A DNA stretch of 31,583 bases, from the NCBI RefSeq assembly GCF_937996225.1, contig NZ_CALKTC010000022.1, positions 1-31,583 on the forward strand, written 5' to 3'. The notes under the pieces are model-generated. The model was given only the letters and a program-made list of their open reading frames with translations. It was not told the origin of the DNA and ran no database searches. Position numbers and translations under genes: made by a program. Source of the stretch: an uncultured Campylobacter sp. (lineage in GTDB: Bacteria > Campylobacterota > Campylobacteria > Campylobacterales > Campylobacteraceae). Shown piece after piece: positions 8,273 through 15,172 of this stretch; position 1 is the stretch's first letter; each line of letters begins with the position of its first letter.

Positions 8273-8342
8273 AAAAATTTTATAGCAAGTTGAAATTTAC
8301 AAAAGGCGGTTGAAATTAAGGATAAAATTTAAAGAAGATTTA

Positions 8343-8430
8343 TGGTGCCCGAGGTCGGAATCGAACCGACACGAGGTCGCCCTCGCCAGATTTTGAGTCT
8401 GGTGCGTCTACCAATTTCACCACTCGGGCA
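8343..8430 (-). tRNA. tRNA-Leu (anticodon CAA)
   Basis: The minus strand folds as an 88-nt class II tRNA. The acceptor arms TGCCCGA / TCGGGCA are followed by an encoded CCA. The D-arm contains GGTAGAC. The anticodon stem CCAGA / TCTGG encloses loop CTCAAAA with anticodon CAA (reads UUG). A long variable arm as expected for Leu and the T-loop GGTTCGATTCC follow. It lies just downstream of the HU terminator in the same orientation. Confidence 0.97.
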
Positions 8431-8445
8431 TTTTAAAAAGTCTTG

Positions 8446-8453
8446 ATTGTATA
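8446..8453 (-). promoter_or_regulatory. Possible -10 of the tRNA-Leu gene
   Basis: The minus strand has TATACAAT about 16 nt before the mature tRNA 5' end and just after the HU terminator, so the tRNA can be transcribed on its own. Weak, position-based call. Confidence 0.3.
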
Positions 8454-8454
8454 A

Positions 8455-8487
8455 ATTTAAAAAAGATAAGCCCCGAAGACGGGGCTT
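8455..8487 (-). terminator. Intrinsic terminator of the HU gene
   Basis: On the minus strand AAGCCCC-GTCTTC-GGGGCTT (arms 8481-8487 and 8468-8474) forms a 7-bp GC-rich hairpin followed by ATCTTTTTT. It sits 13 nt past the HU stop codon. Confidence 0.92.
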
Positions 8488-8499
8488 GGAGCAAGAAAA

Positions 8500-8796
8500 T
8501 TATTTTTTCTTCTTGCCTTTTGCAGCTGCAACAGCCTCTTTTAGCTGTTTGCCGACTTTAAATTTTACTACTTTAGTAGCAGGAGATTTATAAGTTCTGT
8601 TTGTGCCAGGAACTTTACCCTCGCGAGCTGCACGCTCTGCAATACCGAAAGATCCGAAGCCGATGAAGCTTATGTCATCACCTTTTACCAAAAGCTCTTT
8701 GATAGCCTCAAGAGCAGAATCTACTACCTTAACGGTATCTTTTTTAGAAAGACCTGCCTTATCGGCAACTACTTGGATAAAATCAGCTTTTTTCAT
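8500..8796 (-). CDS. hup: DNA-binding protein HU
   Basis: HU is the small histone-like dimer that bends and compacts DNA. The 98-residue sequence has the typical fold: N-terminal helices MKKADFIQVVADKAGLSKKD, the GFGSFGIAERAAREG segment leading into the DNA-minor-groove beta arm with GTNRTYKSPATKVVKFKVGK, and a closing helix. The C-terminus carries an extra Lys-rich tail (AKGKKKK) seen in several Campylobacterota HU proteins. AAAGGA ribosome-binding site, TAGAAT -10 upstream and a clear terminator downstream suggest a monocistronic, well-expressed unit. Confidence 0.97.
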   Translation of the reverse strand: MKKADFIQVVADKAGLSKKDTVKVVDSALEAIKELLVKGDDISFIGFGSFGIAERAAREGKVPGTNRTYKSPATKVVKFKVGKQLKEAVAAAKGKKKK

Positions 8797-8829
8797 GCTA
8801 ATCCTTTAAAATAAAGTGGTTTGGGCGGT

Positions 8830-8835
8830 ATTCTA
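8830..8835 (-). promoter_or_regulatory. Putative hup -10 element
   Basis: The minus strand reads TTGTAGAAT with TAGAAT as -10, about 34 nt before the ATG. The same hexamer appears in the argG promoter. No clear -35. Confidence 0.45.
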
Positions 8836-9088
8836 CAATAGTTTCGCAAAAAATACAATAGTTTTTTAAGAAAAAAACGCAAAAATCGGCAAAATTTAGC
8901 CGAATTTAGCCCAAATTCGTCAATTTTTCAGATTTTGCTTCTTTAATTTTTAAAATTTCACCATATTTTTGGGGCTGATTTTTGAAATTTCACCAGATTT
9001 CAAAAAATTTCAAAATTTCTCCCCTCCGCGTTTCATTTTTATAAAATTTCGCCCCAGCCTGACGCTTTAAAATATATAAACTATATTT

Positions 9089-9097
9089 TGTTATAAT
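9089..9097 (+). promoter_or_regulatory. Extended -10 promoter of the response regulator
   Basis: The plus strand has TTGTTATAAT, a consensus TATAAT (9092-9097) preceded by TG one base away, 26 nt before the ATG at 9124. It is the best sigma-70-like promoter in the window; AT-rich DNA lies upstream in place of a -35 box. Confidence 0.65.
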
Positions 9098-9123
9098 CCG
9101 CGCAAAATTTCAAAGGCTTTTTT

Positions 9124-9801
9124 ATGACTAAAATTTTAATGATAGAGGACGATTTAGAACTCGCCGAAATTTTAAGCGAATATCTGCAGCAATACGATAT
9201 CGATATTACCGTCGCGGACGATCCGTTTTTGGGGCTTTCTAAGTTAAATTTAGAAAATTTCAACCTCGTGATTTTAGATCTCACGCTTCCTGGGATGGAC
9301 GGGCTTGAGGTCTGCAAAGAGATCCGCAAAAACACCGATATACCGATCATAATCTCAAGCGCCCGCCACGATCTGACCGATAAGATCAACGCCTTTGACT
9401 TCGGCGCGGACGATTATCTGCCAAAGCCCTATAATCCGCAAGAGCTTTTAGCGCGCATCAAACGCCACATCGAGCGCTACGACATAAACTCCATCCAGCG
9501 CGCCGCAAAGCCCAAAAAAGACCTCGAAGTGGACGATTTCCGCCACGTCATCAGCTTCAAAGGACAGCCCCTGTCGCTCACCATCGCCGAATACGACGTG
9601 CTTTCGTATCTCATCAAAAAGGAAGGCGGCGCGATCACCCGCGAGGAGCTCATCTACAACTGCAGCTCCATAAGCGAGGAATCCTCGAGCAAAAGCATCG
9701 ACGTCATCATCGGTCGCATCCGTCTAAAGCTCGGCGAAACGTCCAAGGCACCCAGCTACATTCACGCTATCCGCGGCGTAGGCTATAAGCTGATACAATG
9801 A
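9124..9801 (+). CDS. OmpR-family response regulator (ArsR/CprR-like)
   Basis: The 225-residue protein has a receiver domain (residues 1-120) with acidic pair Glu8-Asp9/Asp10, phospho-acceptor Asp52 in LVILDLTLPGMDG, Ser79 in IIISSAR and Lys101 in DYLPKPYNP. A winged-helix DNA-binding domain (about 130-225) ends HAIRGVGYKLIQ. All key residues are present, so phosphorylation-controlled transcription regulation is expected. The sequence closely recalls H. pylori ArsR (HP0166, acid response) and C. jejuni CprR (envelope/biofilm), from memory; either link is inference. It has its own extended -10 promoter. Its probable partner kinase is the next gene, but 492 nt away. Confidence 0.93.
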   Translation: MTKILMIEDDLELAEILSEYLQQYDIDITVADDPFLGLSKLNLENFNLVILDLTLPGMDGLEVCKEIRKNTDIPIIISSARHDLTDKINAFDFGADDYLPKPYNPQELLARIKRHIERYDINSIQRAAKPKKDLEVDDFRHVISFKGQPLSLTIAEYDVLSYLIKKEGGAITREELIYNCSSISEESSSKSIDVIIGRIRLKLGETSKAPSYIHAIRGVGYKLIQ

Positions 9802-10293
9802 GCGGACTTGCGCCCGGCGGGCGGTGCGATAGAATTTAGCCGCTCGCGGCTCTAAATTTAATAGGCACTCGCGCGGCGAAACTGAAATCGCAAGTCGGTC
9901 CACGCGATCTTGCCGTTTAAATTTAAGGCGCCGCAACTGAAGCGTTAAAATTTTACGATAAAATTTTGTAGTTATAAATTTAGCGCGCAGTTAGATGCGC
10001 GCGGAATTTTATCGTCGAATTCGGCAAGCAGTTCGGCTCTACGCGCGAGGCTAGTTATAAAAAACAGAGCCCAGGGCAGCGAGAAAAATTTTAAAATTTA
10101 AAGCGGCGCGGCTGTTAAATTTAAAAGCGCCCTGCTTTGCGATGAAATTTTAAAATTTACACGCCGTGCCTTTAAGACGCGTTGCAAATTTAAAGCCGAA
10201 TGAGCCGTAAGCCGGTCCGCGCGCCAAAGCCAAAGTAAGCCCGCGGCTTACAAAGCTTTGAAATTTTAAAAATTTAAGGATCATATAAATTTA
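9802..10293. other. 492-nt gene-free spacer between regulator and kinase
   Basis: No gene was recognised. It contains a nested inverted repeat (9955-10015), several AAATTTTAAAATTT words (near 10088 and 10146) and GC-rich segments. The spacer ends with AAGGA about 14 nt before the kinase ATG. A two-component pair is usually contiguous, so this spacer is unusual. Confidence 0.6.
9955..10015. repeat. Nested inverted repeat between regulator and kinase genes
   Basis: Outer arms ACGATAAAATT (9955-9965) and AATTTTATCGT (10005-10015) are perfect 11-bp complements. Inside them GCGCGCA (9983-9989) and TGCGCGC (9996-10002) form a perfect 7-bp hairpin with loop GTTAGA. No T run follows. It may be a processing or attenuation structure, or a degenerate mobile palindrome. 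Confidence 0.65.
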
Positions 10294-11535
10294 ATGAAAG
10301 TAAGATCGTCGATTTTTTACACCATCACGTTCATCTTCGCGCTCGCTGCCGTGGGCGTTTCGCTCGCTCTGCTCTGGCTTATCGGCTATGATCAGCAAAA
10401 CTACACCCGTGAACTAAACTCCAAATACTCCATCGTTGCGCGCGCGAACCTATATCAGATGAGCAAGCTCATCAGCGATGTCGAATACGAACGGCAGGTC
10501 GCGAATTTCGAGTTTTCGACCATCCGCGATGAAGCTAAGCGCGATGAGATCATCAAAGGCGCCGAAATTTTAGACAGCATCTCCGCAGACATCGGCTCTG
10601 CGGACATCCTGCTTTTTAAGCGCAAGCACTACTTAAAAATCACTCACGCAGGCGAGACGCGGCTTTTAAACGACAAGGAGTATCAGCCCTACCGCTACGA
10701 TATTTTCAAAGCGATCTACGGCGTCATTTTGGTGATCATCCTGCTTGCGTATATCTTTATCATCCGCAAAATTCGCCCCCTTCGCAAGCTCAAACGCCAG
10801 ATCGATAAATTTGCTAAAGGCGATCTTCAGATCAAGGACGTAAGCGCGGGAAACGACGAAATTTCCGAGGTTTCGCACGCATTTTACGAGGCGGTCACGC
10901 AGATAAATAAGCTTAACGAATCGCGCCATCTTTTTTTGCGAAACATAATGCACGAGCTCAAAACCCCCATCACAAAGGGTCGCATCGCTGTCGAGATGAT
11001 CGAGCACGGCAAAAATCAGGAGCGTCTCATCTCCGTCTTTGAGCGGCTGGAGAGTCTAATCAACGAATTTGCAGCGGTCGAGCGTGCGACTGCGGGCACG
11101 GCGCTAGGCGAATGCGGAATTTTTCCCATGGATGAAATTTTAAAAGAAGCGCTTAGTATCGCAATGATTGAGCCCGGCTGCGTCACGCTGCAAAATCCGC
11201 TAGACCTAAGCCTAAACGTAGATCTGAAGCTCTTTTGCGTCGCGGTGAAAAATTTAATCGACAACGCCGTCAAATACGCCTCAGACGGTAAAATTTTAAT
11301 CCGCTTAGACGCCCAAACGATGGACTTCATAACGCTAGGCGAGCCGCTGCAGAAGGACTTTAGCTACTACAAAGAGGCCTTCGTCAAGGGCACCAACGCC
11401 AAGCAAAGCTTCGGCCTGGGGCTTTACATCGTCGATAATATCGCCAAGGCGCACGGGCTAAAATTCCTCTACCGCAGGCAAGATGAGCTAAATATCTTTT
11501 ATTTCGAGGGGATCGAAAAGATAGCTGCGTTATGA
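10294..11535 (+). CDS. Membrane sensor histidine kinase (ArsS/CprS-like)
   Basis: The 413-residue protein has TM1 at about 8-30, a periplasmic sensor of ~100 residues, TM2 at about 135-157 and a HAMP-like segment (KIRPLRKLKRQIDKFAKGD). The DHp helix has His220 in NIMHELKTPITKGR. The ATPase domain has N-box VKNLIDNAVKY and glycine box FGLGLYIVDNIAKAHG. The usual DxGxG motif is not seen; the corresponding stretch reads DFITLGEPL and the ATP lid is short, a trait I associate with the ArsS group. It should phosphorylate the regulator at 9124-9801. The start has AAGGA 14 nt upstream, a long spacing. It overlaps the next gene by 4 nt (ATGA). Confidence 0.9.
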   Translation: MKVRSSIFYTITFIFALAAVGVSLALLWLIGYDQQNYTRELNSKYSIVARANLYQMSKLISDVEYERQVANFEFSTIRDEAKRDEIIKGAEILDSISADIGSADILLFKRKHYLKITHAGETRLLNDKEYQPYRYDIFKAIYGVILVIILLAYIFIIRKIRPLRKLKRQIDKFAKGDLQIKDVSAGNDEISEVSHAFYEAVTQINKLNESRHLFLRNIMHELKTPITKGRIAVEMIEHGKNQERLISVFERLESLINEFAAVERATAGTALGECGIFPMDEILKEALSIAMIEPGCVTLQNPLDLSLNVDLKLFCVAVKNLIDNAVKYASDGKILIRLDAQTMDFITLGEPLQKDFSYYKEAFVKGTNAKQSFGLGLYIVDNIAKAHGLKFLYRRQDELNIFYFEGIEKIAAL

Positions 11536-11978
11536 AATTTAAGCACATTTTTTATATTATTGCGCCAAAAATTCGAAACGAGAAGATGCGAAATTTCATA
11601 TTTTTAGCGCTGTTTTTAAACGCGACCATATTTTTTCTACCTCGCGACGCACAAGCCGAGAGCTTCATCACCGACGAAGAATACGGCGCGATGCTGTATA
11701 AAAACCCGCGCGGCATCGGCTGCGACAAGTGCCACGGCGAAAAGGGCGAGGGCTCGCTGATCGCGACGTATAAGGAATTTAACCGCACCGCGGGCGCCTA
11801 CTACGAACGCGCCCTAAACGCGCCGCCGATCAACAATCTATCGCTTCAGGAGCTCGCCGACGGGATCAGCAGCTCGCGCGACGTGATGCCAAGCTACTTT
11901 TTGACGCAAAACGAGATCATCATCATCTACAAATATATAAAATCGATAAATCAACCCAAAAAGAAGGAGAAAAAATGA
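11532..11978 (+). CDS. Small periplasmic cytochrome c
   Basis: The product has one haem-binding site CDKCH (Cys64, Cys67, His68 in the 148-residue version) and a candidate distal ligand Met in SRDVMPSYFL, so it is a class I-type monohaem cytochrome c for periplasmic electron transfer. A signal peptide ends near AQA-ES (residue 42). Two starts are possible: the ATG at 11532, coupled to the kinase stop by ATGA, or the ATG at 11586 preceded by GAGAAG, which gives a more usual signal peptide (130 residues). The C-terminus is Lys-rich (QPKKKEKK). It overlaps hemL by 4 nt; haem use and haem synthesis are thus side by side. Confidence 0.85.
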   Translation: MKFKHIFYIIAPKIRNEKMRNFIFLALFLNATIFFLPRDAQAESFITDEEYGAMLYKNPRGIGCDKCHGEKGEGSLIATYKEFNRTAGAYYERALNAPPINNLSLQELADGISSSRDVMPSYFLTQNEIIIIYKYIKSINQPKKKEKK

Positions 11979-13246
11979 ATAATCACGACGAATTTTTAGC
12001 GGCACAAAAACTCATCCCCGGCGGCGTCGATTCGCCTGTGCGAGCATTCGGCAACGTAGGCGGCGAGCCTTTCATGGTCGATCGCGGCGAGGGCTCGTAC
12101 ATCTACGACGTCGAGGGCAAAAAATATCTCGACTTCGTACAGAGCTGGGGCCCGCTCATCTTCGGTCACGCCGATGCGGACATCGAACGCGCCGTCGTGC
12201 AAACCGCCAAAAAAGGGCTAAGCTTCGGCGCATCCAGCCCGCTTGAGACGCAGCTTGCCTCGCTGGTGCTAAAAAATTTCGATTTCCTAGACAAGATCCG
12301 CTTTACCAGCAGCGGCACGGAAGCCACGATGAGCGCGATCCGTCTTGCGCGCGCCTTTAGCGGACGAGATAAAATTTTAAAATTTGAGGGCTGCTACCAC
12401 GGTCACAGCGACAGCCTGCTCGTCAAAGCGGGCAGCGGCGCGAGCACTTTCGGTAATGCAAGCAGCGCGGGCGTGCCGCAGGACGTCGCAAAAAACACCT
12501 ACCTAGCTAGATACAATGACATACAAAGCGTAAAGGACGTCCTAGCGCAAAACGACATCGGCACGATCATCATCGAGCCGATTGCGGGAAACATGGGCTT
12601 GGTGCCGGCGGATCCCGAATTTTTAACCGAGCTTCGCGCGCTGTGCGATGAGAAAAATATCGTGCTTATAATCGACGAAGTAATGAGCGGCTTTCGTGCT
12701 AGCGATCTAGGCAGCTACGGCATCTACGGCGTCCGCGGCGATCTGGTAACCTTCGGCAAGGTCATCGGCGGCGGTATGAGCGTGGCGGCGTTTGCGGGCA
12801 AGCGCGAAATTATGGATATGATAAGCCCGCTAGGAGCGGTGTATCAAGCAGGCACGCTAAGCGGAAACCCCGTCGCAATGGCTGCGGGCATCGCCAGTCT
12901 AAGTAAAATTTACGCTAGCGGCGGACTTTACGAAAGGCTCGGTGAGCTAGCACGTAGGTTCACGGACGGGCTTTGCGCCATAGCGCAGCACCGTGGCATC
13001 GCGCTGCAAACCGCCTGCGTCGGCTCGATGTTCGGTTACTTTTTTGCAGACGAAGAAGTGCACGACTACGATGGCGCCCTGCGGGCAGACACGGCGCGTT
13101 TTGCGAAATTCCACGGCGAGATGATTAAGCGCGGCGTATTTTTGGCGCCTAGTCAGTTTGAGACGGGCTTTATCTGCTCCACGATGAACGAAGCGCAGAT
13201 CGACTTTGCGCTGAACGCCGCGGATGAAGCGATGGCGGCGCTTTAA
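11975..13246 (+). CDS. hemL: Glutamate-1-semialdehyde 2,1-aminomutase
   Basis: HemL converts glutamate-1-semialdehyde to 5-aminolevulinate in the C5 route to haem, using PLP/PMP. The 423-residue sequence is full length: substrate region GGVDSPVRAF (16-25), cofactor site SSGTEATMSAIRLAR (112-126), YHGHSDSLLVKAGSG (141-155), Asp234 in LIIDEVMSGFR, and the Schiff-base lysine Lys262 in FGKVIGGGM. It begins within the stop of the cytochrome gene (ATGA) with GGAG upstream, so the two are translationally coupled. The cytochrome next door is a plausible consumer of the haem. Confidence 0.97.
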   Translation: MNNHDEFLAAQKLIPGGVDSPVRAFGNVGGEPFMVDRGEGSYIYDVEGKKYLDFVQSWGPLIFGHADADIERAVVQTAKKGLSFGASSPLETQLASLVLKNFDFLDKIRFTSSGTEATMSAIRLARAFSGRDKILKFEGCYHGHSDSLLVKAGSGASTFGNASSAGVPQDVAKNTYLARYNDIQSVKDVLAQNDIGTIIIEPIAGNMGLVPADPEFLTELRALCDEKNIVLIIDEVMSGFRASDLGSYGIYGVRGDLVTFGKVIGGGMSVAAFAGKREIMDMISPLGAVYQAGTLSGNPVAMAAGIASLSKIYASGGLYERLGELARRFTDGLCAIAQHRGIALQTACVGSMFGYFFADEEVHDYDGALRADTARFAKFHGEMIKRGVFLAPSQFETGFICSTMNEAQIDFALNAADEAMAAL

Positions 13247-13277
13247 GGGCTGCGTTTTAAAATTTTACGGATTTTAG

Positions 13278-13577
13278 ATGAGAGTAACGAAAAATTTAAA
13301 CAAAATCGTAAAGGGCGCCTGCGACATCAGCCTAGGCATCTCGATCGTCGTAGCGATCGGCATCGGCGTAGCGATCGGGCTTGGGCTGCGGCACCTCACG
13401 GGCTCGCTGCTTCTGCTCTGGCTTGGCATCGCCATCGGTATCGCGGCGGCATTTTTGAACGTTTACCGTGCGTGTAAGGCGCTAAATTCGAGCTTAAAAG
13501 AGCTTGAAAACGATCCGAAATACAAGGCGGATCCGAAAAATTTCGACGACGACGATGAATTGGATGAGCGGGATTGA
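13278..13577 (+). CDS. AtpZ/AtpI-like small membrane protein
   Basis: The 99-residue protein has two Gly/Ile/Val-rich transmembrane helices (about 17-37 and 42-62) joined by a short loop with RHLTGS, and an acidic C-terminal tail (residues 87-99, mostly Asp and Glu). This layout matches the AtpZ/AtpI family linked to ATP-synthase assembly and cation entry; the ATP-synthase operon itself is not in the window. It follows hemL by 31 nt and overlaps the next membrane-protein gene by 4 nt. Family placement is by topology and sequence feel, so moderately sure. Confidence 0.72.
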   Translation: MRVTKNLNKIVKGACDISLGISIVVAIGIGVAIGLGLRHLTGSLLLLWLGIAIGIAAAFLNVYRACKALNSSLKELENDPKYKADPKNFDDDDELDERD

Positions 13578-14818
13578 GTAGGCGGTTTTTGATCATATAC
13601 TGCGTGCTAAACGCGGCGTTTGTCCTGCTTGGGCTAGCGCTTTGCGGCGCCGGATTTTTCGGCTCGGGCTCTTTCGGCGTACGAGCGCTTGCGTGGCTTC
13701 TCAGCTTGGAGGCTGGATTTTTGGGCGCATTCGGCGCGGTATATTTTTCGTTTCGCGCTTACCGAAACAAGATAGAAGATGAGCTAAGAGCCGGTAAATA
13801 CGATGAAATTTTACGGCAAAGCTCTAAAAATTCCGCAGGTTTCATAAGCAACGAAACTTTCGCCTGCGATACGAACTCCCCAAGCCACGGCGAAAACCGA
13901 GGCGGCGCGAGCAGCAGCGATAAAATTTCATACGGCAAAATTTGCGGCGGCGAAATTTTAAAGAACGAGAATTTTAGCGGCGCAAATTCAGGCGTCGAAA
14001 TTTCAAACGCGCAAAATTCCGAAGACGCCGTAAATTTCACTAGCGGCGCGACGAGCACCAAAAACGGCGATAGCTGCGCCCTGCACAACGAAACCGCCGC
14101 CGAGCGTACCGCAAACTCCGCCGATATAAATTTTACTCGCAGTTCAAATTTAGACGCCGAGCGCAGCAGAACCGCCGCTGGCGAATGCGACATAAATTCT
14201 ACGAAGCCGCTTCTACGATCTCATCGCAGCTTGCCATCAGCTGGCGAATGCGACATAAATTCTACGAAGAGCGACGACAAAACCTCCGCTTACGACGCGA
14301 TCGCTTTGGGACGCGCCGCCGATAAATTTAATATGAAAGATTGCGCGACTTGTGGCAACTCACACGGCGGCATAAACGACGAAGCTAGCGATAGTTCGCA
14401 AGGCGGCACAAGCGGATGTTGCGACGACCTGGGCGACGGCGCAGATCGCAGCAATCATAGCGATGGCACAGATAACGGCAATCGTGGCGGCGATGTAGAT
14501 AGCAGCGAGTGGAGCGACGGTACGAGCGATTTTGGAAGTGAGATTGGCGGCGCGCGCGACGGATCAAAGGATGATTTCGAAGGCGCGGACGACGGCGCCG
14601 ATGATTGGGATGATGAGCACGAAAGGGGCGAGGTTCGGAGCAATTTTGCGGGGGCGTTTTTCTCTCCGTTTAAAATTCTATCCTACGCGGCGCTCGTGGC
14701 GGCGATCTACCTGCTTGCCAAGCTGTCCTTGCTAAACCCGCTAGCTATTATCTTGGGCGTTGCGATCATTCCTCTGGGCACGATGATTGTTGCTTTCGGC
14801 GGCAAAGAGGCGCGCTAA
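13574..14818 (+). CDS. Membrane protein with long disordered hydrophilic insert
   Basis: The start is TTG at 13574, overlapping the preceding stop (TTGA). Two TM helices lie near residues 5-28 and 35-60 and two more near 369-384 and 389-409; the ends resemble a small four-helix protein known as a hypothetical in Campylobacter. Between them residues about 85-360 are low complexity: Ser, Asn, Thr, Gly, Ala and increasingly Asp toward the end (for example DGADDWDDEHERGE). The 10-residue unit AGECDINSTK occurs twice (202-211, 223-232), encoded by exact 30-bp copies at 14177-14206 and 14240-14269. Parts of the insert are DNA words (GAAATTTTA, AAATTTCA) that also fill local spacers. Function unknown; the frame is open throughout, so it is probably expressed. 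Confidence 0.7.
   Translation: MSRRFLIIYCVLNAAFVLLGLALCGAGFFGSGSFGVRALAWLLSLEAGFLGAFGAVYFSFRAYRNKIEDELRAGKYDEILRQSSKNSAGFISNETFACDTNSPSHGENRGGASSSDKISYGKICGGEILKNENFSGANSGVEISNAQNSEDAVNFTSGATSTKNGDSCALHNETAAERTANSADINFTRSSNLDAERSRTAAGECDINSTKPLLRSHRSLPSAGECDINSTKSDDKTSAYDAIALGRAADKFNMKDCATCGNSHGGINDEASDSSQGGTSGCCDDLGDGADRSNHSDGTDNGNRGGDVDSSEWSDGTSDFGSEIGGARDGSKDDFEGADDGADDWDDEHERGEVRSNFAGAFFSPFKILSYAALVAAIYLLAKLSLLNPLAIILGVAIIPLGTMIVAFGGKEAR
14177..14269 (+). repeat. In-frame direct repeat, 30 bp x 2, 63-bp offset
   Basis: Exact 30-bp copies at 14177-14206 and 14240-14269 encode the same ten residues in the disordered insert of the membrane-protein gene. The offset (63 bp) is a multiple of three, so gain or loss of a unit keeps the frame. 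Confidence 0.85.
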
Positions 14819-15172
14819 ACTCAAACGGCGCGAGCAGGACGCTTTAAATTTTAAAATTTAGCGTCAGCGGGATTGAGCGCAGATCGGCGCAGGATAAAAT
14901 CGCGACGACTCCTGCTATCACGAGCTGCGCCACGGACACCGCGCGTTTCGGCACGCACTCGGGCGCGCTAAATTTATAAAATTTGCGCCGCGCATCTTTG
15001 AACTTCTGCGTAAATTCAGATCGACGCGGCGAGCCGTAGAAATTCTACGCAGCCTCTAAGCGCATAATTTCGGAACTAAATTTTATCGCCGCAGATTGCA
15101 AATACGGCGCGAAATCCTTATCTATATTTAATTAAATTTTAGCTACCATTACGCAAAATTTGAGGAAAAATT
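14819..15172. other. 354-nt gene-free region upstream of pyrD
   Basis: No gene. Contains a TTTAAATTTTAAAATTTAG word near 14844 and GC-rich filler. The last 60 nt are AT-rich (TATCTATATTTAATTAAATT around 15120) and probably hold the pyrD-operon promoter, but I could not fix a -10. GAGGAAA is the pyrD ribosome-binding site. Confidence 0.5.

Larger units (their letters stand above)
8797..9123. other. 327-nt divergent intergenic region hup / response regulator
   Basis: Holds the hup -10 (8830-8835, minus) and the response-regulator extended -10 (9089-9097, plus). Between them is a run of AAATTTC and AAAATT words with almost no GC-rich blocks. No gene or RNA was recognised. Confidence 0.6.

Noticed and set aside
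13759..14193. 144-codon antisense frame inside the membrane-protein gene
   Set aside because: Shadow of the biased low-complexity sense frame; hydrophobic/Ser-rich antisense of Asn/Ser/Gly codons.
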